DNA of 64,000 nt, taken from NCBI GenBank assembly GCA_026874595.1, contig CM049316.1, positions 15,005,839-15,069,838 on the forward strand, read 5' to 3'. The translations under genes and the position numbers were made by a program. Source of the stretch: Sipunculus nudus (lineage: Eukaryota > Annelida > Sipuncula > Golfingiida > Sipunculidae). Each line of letters opens with the position of its first letter. Positions within the stretch are counted from its first letter, which is position 1. A model generated the notes under the pieces. It ran no database searches. It was not told the origin of the DNA and saw nothing but the letters and a program-made list of their open reading frames with translations. This document shows, piece by piece, positions 11,717 through 23,300 of this stretch.

Positions 11717-13119
11717 CTGGCTTGTAAACAGCACCGCATACTCTTCTTTAAGAAAAAGGGTTGAAAATATTGTTACTAACATCTTAGTACTTGATTCTGT
11801 AACGAATCATTTTTATCACTACAGTTGATTCCCCGTTTATAACAAGCCAAACCAAAACCTTTTCCCCTGACATGTTAAAAAGTCCCAACATAAATTCCTG
11901 TAGTTCGCCAAATCTAAGCCAGGGGTCTCTCCACTACACCCATCACATTCTTCGATCTCACATTGAGCCACGTTGACCGAGGCATGACGTTCATTTATCC
12001 TTTATTATTAAGCTCACACGCACGCATCGGGTGTATTTGTGGTAGGGGTTGGTTCCTCGTTTGCACTCAAAAGTACATTCTTGTTATCTCTTCGATGCCG
12101 ACTGGTAGCTTAATATACTATAATATGCTGAACGATTTAATTGAGATTTCTCCGAAAAATAAAAATACAAACAACATAAGAATGGTGGTTTGATTCATTT
12201 AAGGTGTCCGAAACGAAAAAAGAATGAAACTATTAAGCCGAAATACAGTATACTGCCAGTCAGCGCGGGACGGTACAGATGGTAGCGGTAGCTTCGTATA
12301 GGTTCTGCCCTTTTAGTCTGAATAGGTCCCAAACGTTAGCGTACTGGAAAGAGTGAATTTAATTGACTCAAGTGGCATCATTAAAGGGACAGAGTGAGGC
12401 GATTGCGGTACTACTTGATATTTCGCCTTAGTCTACAGCCTATATATATCTATAAGTACTTCGCACCGACGGGAAGAGTGAAGTTAATCATGCATTATGG
12501 TACCCGCTAGGACCAGGAGACAAATAGAGGAAAGTCTACTTGTGACATTTGGGTGTTCGAATAATGATATATTTAATTTCTTTTCAAATAGGTTCACTTT
12601 TTTTCCCAAATAATGTCTTAACAGACTTTCTGCTGCTACGGTCTTACGAACTATTACAATGGCGTGTTGAGGAAAACAAGTGAAACGTGAACTATGGGCC
12701 AATACGGTCAGGTGATTAGTTAATTATTTTTTTCCAATGCTCTTTAAAATATTGATCTTCCTGTAGTCCCAAAATTGATAAAAAAAAAAGAGCAAACAAG
12801 AAGGGAAACAAGAGAGTCGTTTTATTTAAGACACTTTCCATACACTCTGATCACCTGTTCATGTGATGCATGATTATCTTTGTAGTTCGACAATCAGTTA
12901 TTTTGCTCTGGCCAATTAGAAAATCATGTTAGATGTAGGCCGGTCCTCTTACGTGCGTGGGCCTACCTGAAATCGGGTACACGCGGTATGGATAAATTCG
13001 TCATAAAATATAATGGTGTGAGCTCAAATTTGGATAAATAGAGTATATTCAATTGGCCATTTAATCTAATTTTTTTCTATTTTCTTTAATATTGTAGATC
13101 TATGTAGATCTCGATAAGT
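11717..13119. other. Unassigned region
   Basis: I see no gene. A lone 'TTAAAGGGACAGAGTGAGG' near 12382 may be a single end of another TTAA-type element, but I found no partner end. Confidence 0.4.
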
Positions 13120-13300
13120 TATGAAGCGTGATGGCGTAATGTTTAAGGCGCTTGGTTTGTGACTGCAAAGTTTATGGTTCGAGTCCCATGCAGACCCCGT
13201 TCCGCGCTGTAAGACTCCTGCATTTCAAGTCATTATCACAAGGTTGCAGAAGTGAATTGGTACTGGTCGTGAGCGGCTGGAAAATGCAGAACTGATAACC
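13120..13300 (+). mobile_element. tRNA-derived SINE
   Basis: A polymerase III promoter pair is visible: A box 'TGGCGTAATGTT' (13132-13143) followed by 'TAAGGCGCTTGG', and a perfect B box GGTTCGAGTCC (13176-13186). The spacing fits a tRNA-derived head. The T-arm and acceptor halves do not pair well and no CCA-side stem follows, so it is not a working tRNA. The downstream body ('acaaggttgcagaagtgaat') is non-tRNA, as expected for a SINE. The 3' end is unclear. Confidence 0.65.
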
Positions 13301-14080
13301 TTAGTTCTATCGTCTCTAATGAGAATATAGGTTGCATGCTTCCGGTATCTGAGAAATTGAGGCTACACTAAATAATGTACAAGCCTGGAACATCCGGAAG
13401 GAAAAGTGTTAAGTCTGATGAGGCTGACATTATCAGTATTATAAAAAATAAAAGTTTACACGACCTTTACAGTAAAATAACACATGCCAAAGTAATGATC
13501 TGGCTTTTACAGCAATCACATAAGAAAAAAAGATTTTCAATTTTACAGTACATTTTACCCAACTGCATCACTGCATAATTTATTTATCCATGTTTGGCCC
13601 ACGTACTCAGGTCAGTAGCCGCCAGAGAATATTCACCAGAGCACACCAAAGTGGGCCCAGTATGGGCTTGCTGTATGGGAGATGACTGCTTAACGTCCTC
13701 ATCAGGATCATGATAGCTGGGAGCGGGTTTACCTTTTACAATGGTTGATTAATACTGAAAAAAAGTCCATTATTCAAAGGAGGGATGGGTAGACCACAAC
13801 AGTTTACGAAAACACTGCACAAAATGGCAATCAAATTACTCTGACCATAACTTATAATTTCAAGGGGAAATTAATTGAATCACCAATACCCCTTGAGTCC
13901 TGAATTTCTATAAAAATGTATTTTATGTGAATGAACAGCGTTTTTCATATAACATATTTTTTTGTTTACATTGATCATTTATATTTATTCGGCACTGAAT
14001 AAAATCCTACATAAAATAACTTTAGCATAATTTATTATATAATCCAAAGTCTTTAATACAGAAAACAATATCTGCTGCGA
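13301..14080. other. Upstream region of the ITFG1 orthologue, no gene seen
   Basis: AT-rich with short unassigned frames. No TATA box at a convincing distance from the ITFG1 start was seen. Confidence 0.4.
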
Positions 14081-14084
14081 CACC

Positions 14085-14122
14085 TTAGACCGGATGTAGC
14101 AGACAACCCTAGTCACAGGAAG
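14085..14122 (+). promoter_or_regulatory. Putative 5' UTR/ETS-like promoter elements of ITFG1
   Basis: ACCGGATGT (14089-14097) is one base from the ETS consensus ACCGGAAGT, and a second GGAA core occurs in 'cacaggaag' just before the start codon. ETS sites near the start are common in broadly expressed animal genes. The transcription start is not known, so these could lie in the 5' UTR. Inference only. Confidence 0.3.
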
Positions 14123-14306
14123 ATGAGACACTCGTTCCTGATGCGGTTATTTTGTTTAATTTTGTGTTATTTAGAATTGATCTGGGCTATAAATTTAAAG
14201 GATGAAACAAGCTCGTTGTTTAAAGGTGACAATAATGGGATGATAGCGGCTTTTGGTGATTTCAACGCAGACAAACACACGGACATATTTGTGATCGGTG
14301 ACGATG
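14123..14306 (+). CDS. ITFG1: ITFG1 coding exon 1
   Basis: Signal peptide (LMRLFCLILCYLELIWA) and the first FG-GAP loop, D46-F-N48-A-D50...D54. Donor gtgagt at 14307; leaves one base of a Gly codon. Confidence 0.93.
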
Positions 14307-17300
14307 GTGAGTGAGCCAGTTGCAAACATCCAGAATTGAAACCAACACTATCCAAGCTGGCCCTGTGCAGTGTTATAGGTTTTGGTTGTACCTTAGGCAC
14401 ACGATGGTTGGTTAAATAAATTAAATGGCATGTCCACGATTTTGTAGTAATTATACCTAGTTTCATCACTCATCAGCTATTACAATTTAGTCAATTATTA
14501 CTTTGAATATTATTATTATCTAAAACAGTAATAATTTTATTATTAATTAAATCTCTTTCTACACTTCCTGTACACTGTGTTCCTTTTAAATATTATTATT
14601 CATAATATTATGGCATGGTTTTAAGTAGTCCTGTGTAATGGTATTTGTATATGATGAGTAATTATAAAAATATTGCCAAGTTTGTGACATCATCATCCAG
14701 GTTTTGCACACTGCTGTTAAAGTGTATAAAATGAAACATCCCATTATTTTAAATTTTAATATGAGAAACATCCTATTATATTGTTCTCTTGTTATACAAC
14801 TGAAAACAAGCACTAAAAGGTGAAAACAAAATCCTCACTGTCTCTTTTATGTTTTTGACTCCACAGGTAAATCAGTGGATGCCTTGATTTCACCAAATGA
14901 TGCCCCGTACATACAATTCAGTGGGCCCTTTACCAGACATAAATTGATCTCCAACATTCCAAGCAGTGGCCCTATCAGAAGCATCGTGCCGGGGGACTTT
15001 GATGGAGATGCCCAGATGGACCTGCTTGTCACGGCCCTGCTCGGCACTGAGAGAGTACAGATGTTTGTTTACTGGGGGAACAGCAAGGCCATTAGTGTTG
15101 GTAAGTAAAACACAGGAAAATAAGGCTTTAGGAGTAAAGCCCCTTTCTCACCTTGCCTACGTAGAGTTACGTTTTGCGGCATACCAAGTGCACCAAAATT
15201 AGACTGCATACTCATAAAAAATATTGCTACACGCAGGATCAGCGTAGTGTCCCTGCGTAGGTTATGCAAAAAACTGGCATACAATGATGTATTTCGTCGG
15301 ACTGGCGTACTCTTGCTTAGGCATGGCATAGTTGTGTAGACTTGCGTAAAAACTGCATACTTCTGCGTCCAGTGCTCTAAGCCAATAGTATGCAAAAAAA
15401 ATAAACAGGTTTCATTTTTTGCGTCCATCTTGCATACCCCTTTGTGTCCCTCGGTGTAGGGCAGCATAACCTCAGCATAGTCAGTAGGTCACACTACGCA
15501 ACTCTACGTAGGCCTGGTGTGAAATGGACTTTAGGGGAGATCACAAGGTTATAAGATTTGGTCAGTTACAGTAGAGTTTCATAACTGAAATTTTTTTGTT
15601 AATTTAACAGTAAAATATGAAGGTCTTATAAATAAAATAAAATAACTTTCTTATAGTTTCTGTTTTCTTTAACACAGGGTTGTGTGAAAATAGTGCAGAA
15701 ATTAAGATCTCCTAGAAAGATACTCTGTCATTATCAGTTAATATTTTCAGAAAGCTACATTAAATGTACTTATAGCAGGGCTTTCAGAAATGCAGGGGTA
15801 AGCATCTCTGACACTCAAAATCTTTTATGGATGCTTGTTTCTGAGTGTCCAAGTCTGATGGGATGTGAAACTTTCTGGCTTTAGCACCTTGTAGCAGTCA
15901 ATGACCATTTTCCAGTGCTTCAATCGAACCTGTCAGTGGTGTAAACACTGTGTTGATAACTACCTTACATTTTGCGATATGCAAATATCCATATACTGAC
16001 ACATTTTAATCATGTAATGATATAATTACATATATTATGGTAAAGATTCAGTTTTACATAACCCATCAAACTTGGACACATATATCATTTCTGCTTGGGA
16101 TGTTCCAAACTAGGATGGAACTCCCCAAAATTTGTATGTGTATGTCCCGGACTCTTCAGATTTTATTCCTATTGAGAGCCTTGCTTAAAGATTATTTTAG
16201 GGAATCAGTGTCTGAAGAGTATGCTGAAGGATTTTATTTTTATTGCGACATTTATATCTATTTTTACAGATAATTACACTGTTATACCAGAACAGCTTGT
16301 GGATGAACCATTGATGTTTGAGTAAGTACTCCCTGTACAATTATTATCTCATGGCAGGTGGATTAGCCATCATCTTGCAGAATGGTATTTAACACACACA
16401 TATATATTTTGAGCTTTGGATCAGTCCTTCTTTTAGGTGACTGTGACTTCATGTTCTTTAAGTGCAAATGCTTGGGCCAAAGAATGTCAAGGTTCACCAG
16501 TAAGACCAGTAGTAACTGGTTACACACATTTTGCAATAAAATGCATGCTTACTTATATAACTTATGAAAGTTTATAATTTCAGTATATCTTAAATTGTGT
16601 AATGTGAAGGACATTTGTCCCCAACAGGTCTAACAGAATTTCTTACATTCAGGTATCCTTTGAAGTGTATATTGCTTGTGAATTTTATTCTTCTTTTCTG
16701 TACAATATAGTTCATAATAATAATAATCTTACGCTGTGATTAATTATCTTGTATCATTTTCATCTTTATACATTCACAGCTTTGATGCAGACATGGTACC
16801 AGACTTGCTAGGAGAAATTACACCTGGACAAAAAAAAGTGTGGTCTACTAAGTAAGTTTTATATACTTTGTATAGATCAGACAACAGATAACCACAATTT
16901 TTAAAAAATCATTATAATTATATTATTTTTGTTACTTAATTATTGCCCATTCTTGTTTAGTTCATATATTTCCTGATAGATGGAGCTGCAATAACCCCTT
17001 CAAAAAAAATTATTTTTTTCAGAATTTTTGTGGAAATTTTGGAAATCTCCCAAAAAATCAGTATCTTTCATAATGTATTGCGCATTCTTGTTAAGTTCTC
17101 ATAATTAGCTGATGGATAGAGCTGTAAAAGCCTCTTCACAAAAAATGTTATTTTTTCCGTATTTATGGGTAAATTGATGAAATCAGGCGTGGGTCAAGTA
17201 CAGGGGGTCAGTACTTGAGTACAAGTACAAGTACTTCAGAATTTGACAAGTACAAGTACACAATTTTTCAATGTACTTGAGTACAAGTACAAGTACAGGG

Positions 17301-20300
17301 GTCTGTACTTGAGTACAAGTACAAGTACTTTTAATTAAAAAAGCATTTTTTCTGAATATTTATTGATAAAACAATTACCTATATTATACACACTGTTACA
17401 CAGTCAGATATCAGTACTGGTACACAAAATAGTGGGCAATTGCTGAAAGGTTTTTTTTTTAGTTATTCAAGGTAATCCAGGGTGACAGTCATGATGGCCT
17501 TTCAGTATTTATATACACTATTACACAGTCGTATATCAGTACACAAGAAATGGTGCTTTGATGCCTATTCTGAATGACTATTCTGAATCTGCCAATTCTG
17601 TCACTTGTTATATAGTGGCTTTAGAGTCTCTGTACTAGTCTGTCAGGTGTGTAAAACTCACAGCTGATCAGCTAAACAGTCCACCTGAGGGTTGTGTATA
17701 GTTCAGCTGTGACAAATCAATTCAAGATTTACTCATTACCAACTAGTGGTGGGCCGATAGAGTTTTATTGAAAGTCAATCAGTTTCCTGCCACTTTCAAG
17801 TGCTCGATTAACAAAGGCAACTATCGATTACATCATAATCATGACTTTTTTTCCCAGAATGCCTATTATCTTATAGGCTAAAATTATTCTTCAATTTTTT
17901 ACAACATTCAGCGCTTCAAATAATTAGTCTTTGTTCCCATATTTACATCCGTATGTAACTGAGTATAACACGGAAGATGCTAGAACAGAGGACTTAATAA
18001 ACCTCTGTGAACTGGCAGGGAGCTGCAGAATTAGTGTGGATTTTTGTAACAGATGTACATTGCACAGTATGGGTGGTATGGCGTTAAAATGCTCCATAAT
18101 TTATTATAAATAATTAAAATGAAACTTTGAAAAGCATATCTTACTGATAATAGGAAAATATAAAAAAGGCAAAACTTCTTTTCTTTAGGTAGAATTACTA
18201 AGACATGCAGGCTGGGTTAAGAAAGTACAGTTTCACAGATAATTGCATATTTCTTTATATTTGCCTGAACCGATTATTAATCGATCATCGATCAGTTTGC
18301 TTAAACAGATGATCGATTATGAAAAAGGAACTGACTCCCAACACTAATACCAACCTGACCTTCTCAGTTACCACAGCTAATTAGCCTGGTGCATGAGCAG
18401 ATGTAACCTGGGACAAACTTACTCAGCAGAACTATTAAGTCAGTGGGTAGTGTTTCCACAAGCTGTTCATATAATTAGGTCTGAGGATAGACTATTACAG
18501 CTTTTTCCATGTAATAGTAATAGTAATAGACTCAAAAATTTGAGCTGTAATAGTAATAGTAATAGAATCAGAAGGCAAAGTAATAGAGTAATACATATTA
18601 CTTTCTATTACTTCCTGTGAGCCCCTTGATCATGAAGCATATCAGCAAATAATGCTGAACAGACTCAGTTCTTGTCCAGTAATTGCCCATTGATGTGCCT
18701 TTTGTGGAGGCAAGCATGGACCAGCTGCCACATTGCTGGTGACCACTGGTGCTAATTACATTAGAGTACTGGACAGAGTAGGTCACAGCCAAATAAGTTA
18801 CCTGGCACAATCTGACCTTTGATTAGTAAACCATGGATAAACAGAGGCATGTTTGATGTTAAATAGTGTAGGCTATTATTATTGTGACATGTACATCTTG
18901 TCTCACATCCATCAATTCATATGCTCTGTATTCAAAATAATTTTAAAAAATACATGTACTTGACTAGTACTTGAAATGTACTTGATTTTTCAAGTACATT
19001 TTAATCAAGTACAAGTACAGTACAAGTACTGTACTTGGTAAAAAGTACCAAGTACAAGTACAGGCCAAGTACTGAAAATTTTGTTCTTGAGTACAAGTAC
19101 CAAGTACAAGTACATGTACTTGACCCAAGCCTGGATGAAATCCACCTCACTTTGGGAACTTTTACAAACATGCATTGAGATGTGTTCACACTACAGTAAG
19201 CCAGTACCTTCCTTTAATTTCAGTCATACCAGGGATTTTCAAGATCATGAGTTTGCCCCGAAAGTACAAAAACAAATGTTCAGAGTTCCACACTCCAATG
19301 CATTTCTTGATCTCAACAACAACTTCAACTCAGGTAAGTTACTTATATTCTGTTTTACCAACCCTAGTACCTTTTTATCATTTACCTTTAATAGCATCAA
19401 TGTAGTGAAAAATAGACAGGTATTATACTATTTTGAATTCTTACATTTTACTAATTTCTAGTTAATGTGCATTGTATCTGAATCACCTCATGCCCCCTTA
19501 GGAAAAGGGGGGGGGGGGTTTCCTAATTTTTGGCTCCCAGTGGAAAGTCGCATCTATTATGTCCTGTTACAAAAATATGTGACACAAATGACATGCTGGG
19601 GTGAATGTTTTAAAAAATAAGCTGAATCCCTGCTCAGCCAAGATGTGTTGTTGATGGCTACAATCACATCAGCTGTCTTTATTTTCATAATAAATTTGTT
19701 TATATATGCTATTTCATCCATGTGTAGGTTCTATTATTATTTTATTATTTATGTATAAAACCTGTAGATTAATGAATGCTATGCAAGAATTCAATCACTT
19801 GAGACATTGATGTAATTCTGCATAGCAGCTGATTTATTCATCGTTGGGCAGCAACAGTAATTGACATAAATATATCAATATGAGAGTATACCTGGGAGAA
19901 GTGGCTAAACTCAGTGTAAAAGGCATCATCAGATTTTTGTATGAACAGTGAATGATAAATTGATAATAGAGGCTATAGTTTCAGCATTTTCCCATTTGCA
20001 GATTTGATGTTATCAGCATCTGATGGGTATGAAATATGGAACAACAATGTAAGTAGACAATGATACACACAACAGACAATCATGTCTAGTATGTAAAAGG
20101 TTTTAATTGTAATTATGTTGAAATGTTTGTTAAATATTTTCATACAGAGTTTAAAGGGACCTTATTATTCTGCATTATTACGTGGATACTTTGGTGCTTT
20201 ATTTATGCTTCGTTGGGCAGGTGAATCTAAAGTGATGCTTATGCAAATTACATACTTTGAAGAATCAAGGTAATTAAGCAAAAGAAAAAACATTTGTAGT

Positions 20301-23300
20301 ACACCCAAAATGGTGTGCATTCTCATTGTATAAATTAAACCTTCAGTTTTTACAATTATCTAAATCTTTCAGATAAATGCACTTGTGATCCTTTGCTAGA
20401 TTTTTATTGAATCCCCATATGTTTTATGTTTAAGCAGTTTATGAATAGACATACATGAGCCTTAGATGCTGTTCTTGTAGACTGTTAAACCTCTTAATAC
20501 TGTTAAATTTAAGCCTGTGTTTCAGCTGTTATGAATTGTAAATGTTGAATGATTTCTGTTCTGAAGGAAGGAGAATGGACACTGAACACCACAGAGAAAT
20601 TCCCAGAAAATGTCAAACATATTGGACAGTCATCATTTGCTGATATCAGTGAGTAAAATTTTATGAATAAATGCATTGTTGACTGCATGTTTGATTGAGT
20701 TGGAAACATTGGGACCATTTAGTGTATATCCTGCGCTCTCAGATGTTAGTTGATTCTTGTCTGTGACATTGACAGTACACTTTCACTACCTCCTGCCAGA
20801 AATTGTTTCTGTACCCAACAAGCCTCTTCTAGTCAGGGATTTGGGGAAGGCTGGGACTGCTTGTCTCAACTTCCAAAGTCCAAAATTTGTCACAAATCAA
20901 GAAAAAAAAGCCTTCTGTCTACATTGCACATATAAATAATATAAAATGTTAAATGAAGTCCTTAGCACAAAAGCATTCATGTGTTTATAATTTAATTTGA
21001 ACCATTTCTAGCAGACATATTTTAATGGTCTATATCTATTTTCTTCATTACCTGTGAACATATACCATTGGTGTATTCAGAAATCCCAGTGCAGTGTGTG
21101 TGGAAACAATATCTTTACCCACAATCCCTAAACAGTGGAGTCATACTCTTGTTATACGATTTGTATTTGTTATACAATAGAGGTCACTTTCACATTTTGA
21201 CAGAGTTATCTGTGGTTGAGTTGTATTTTCCGTCTTTGTGATAGAAAATCCTGTGTGTTGCACCATATAATCTGGATAAAATATATTACTATATACATAA
21301 GTTAATACAGAAATTAAGTTAATTTATGTTTCTCATGCACTGTCCGTTTTGCTTTAAATTCCCAACTTTAACACAATTTGTAATTTTTAAAGATAGTGGC
21401 ATAACAATAAAAAAAAAATAAGATACCAAGTGCTTGTGACATAACAATTAAATATAAATCGACAAGCTATACACTTTTTAAAAAATATTTGTTTCAGTTT
21501 TTAAGAAGCAATATATCAACTCCTCAGGATTGTTCTCATAAGTCACTTTTCTATATTTTCGTTCATTTATCATGGATATAGGCATGTTTGTACATGGTAG
21601 GTCAATTTAATGTTATATGTAATAAAAGCAGAATTTCGTTCACTGACCATTGCCTGTTGTATTGTTACAGATGCTGACAGCCAGCCTGACCACATAGTCC
21701 CTGTCTGTGAGGATGATGCATGCTCAGTCAGCAAAATTTGGGTCTGCAGTCCTGCCCAGGTTAGTTTGGAGAATTTTCAATCGAGCCAAATGTTTTGAGA
21801 GTCGCATGGGATTTTGGAATGTTCCAAGGGAAGGGGATGTGTGGCAAATAGGAAGCTAATTTATAATTTAATTAAAGATATATCATTTTACATTAATTAT
21901 TATGGTTATATGATAATGTGCATCATACGTTAAGATTAGAGTTTAATGTGAGGGGCTTTGTAAGTTCTGGTGCAGTTTCGAATGGTTCTTTTAGGTAGTT
22001 AGTAATGGTCAGGGACTGCTACACAAACCAGCTTTCAGCATCTTGTTTATAGAGGGAGCATTTCGTGCATCCATCATGATGGACGCTAGGACACCTAGAA
22101 TCCAGCGTCCAAAAGAGACTTTAGGCATCAGAGAAGCTTCCCCTCGCATTCCTGAAAGCTCTTACAGATACATATTAAAATGGGGTTATGATGTGCATTA
22201 AGAGTGAGCTTGATCTTAAAATTGGTACATTGTGATAAAACTATGGTTTTGAATTTAACATTTGGATATATAATTTTTATTTTACTTCTTATGAATCTGA
22301 TAACTTTGTAACAATGGCAGTAATATTTATGATTTCCAGTCTGGAGTCTGGCATAAGATGGACGTGGACTTTAAGCATGGTGAGGATCAGTGGGGCTTTG
22401 TGAACAAGTCATCATTTCCTGTCACTCTTCACGTTGGTGACATTGACTTAGATGGATATCCTGATCTACTTGTGACTCTTGGAACAACAGAAGAGTGAGT
22501 TGATTATACAATATGTATCACTTCAGTGTAGAGTGGAATAACTTAAAGGGACATAATCAGGAACAATATTATGATTATTCTTTCACACTATCAGTTCAGT
22601 TTTGCTTTATATAATAAGTTTCCAAGCAAAACCATCCCAGCACACAGTCTCAGTACCTTCCATATGACTGTTTAACACCTTGTTATGGACCTGGGTTATG
22701 AGTAAATACAGTCCATGTGACTCTGTTTACCATAACAAGGCCACGTGACTGGAGGTCTGATTTTGTGCATGCACAACAGATCCCATACAAGGATTTTCAA
22801 GTTAGTTCATACATATAGATGGACCTTCATGTCCTCTGATGTATCTCCTTGATAGATAGCTCCATGAGAAGATTGTTAATTCATTGTAGAACCTGTTGCA
22901 ACAGATATATCTGTATGATAGGTCCAGGGGGATCAGCTGAAACAACACGCAAAGTGTGAGCCCATGTATTAAGTCCCAGAGAAAACACAATGGGCAATGT
23001 TAAACCAGGGTCAACTAGTTTTACCTTTTATTGGCCAAGTCAGACAGGGCATCTCCTGATTGACCACACACACAGTCCCCCCCCATTGTGTTTATGTTGA
23101 CGCCTGTGATTGCTCACGGTCTACTATATTTAACACTCGTTTACAGGTGTAAACCTGTTTCAGGGCAATATTTTGACAGATTCCAATTTATTTCAAAGAG
23201 AAGACACTATTTTTGTGTTAATTCAGCAAGCTTTATTGGTGATAGGGACCCTGTAATAATGATGATAAACATTTTCTCATCTACTGTAAAACCAGAAATT

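Larger units (their letters stand above)
17184..19133 (+). mobile_element. hAT-superfamily non-autonomous element (1.95 kb), in ITFG1 intron 4
   Basis: Inverted termini: left CAGGCGTGGGTCAAGTAC, right (reversed) CAGGCTTGGGTCAAGTAC, one mismatch in 18. It is flanked by a perfect 8-bp direct duplication GATGAAAT (17176-17183 and 19134-19141), the hallmark of hAT insertion. Both subterminal regions are packed with CAAGTACAAGTACTT-type repeats in both orientations, as transposase-binding regions often are. No transposase ORF. It contains a second hAT-like element. Confidence 0.9.

Noticed and set aside
12380-12400. Third TTAA-type element
   Set aside because: Only one end (TTAAAGGGACAGAG) was found, with no matching body or partner end.
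13125-13200. A functional tRNA gene
   Set aside because: A and B boxes are present, but the acceptor halves (agcgtga and the segment after the T arm) do not pair and the T stem has mismatches, so it is better read as a SINE head.
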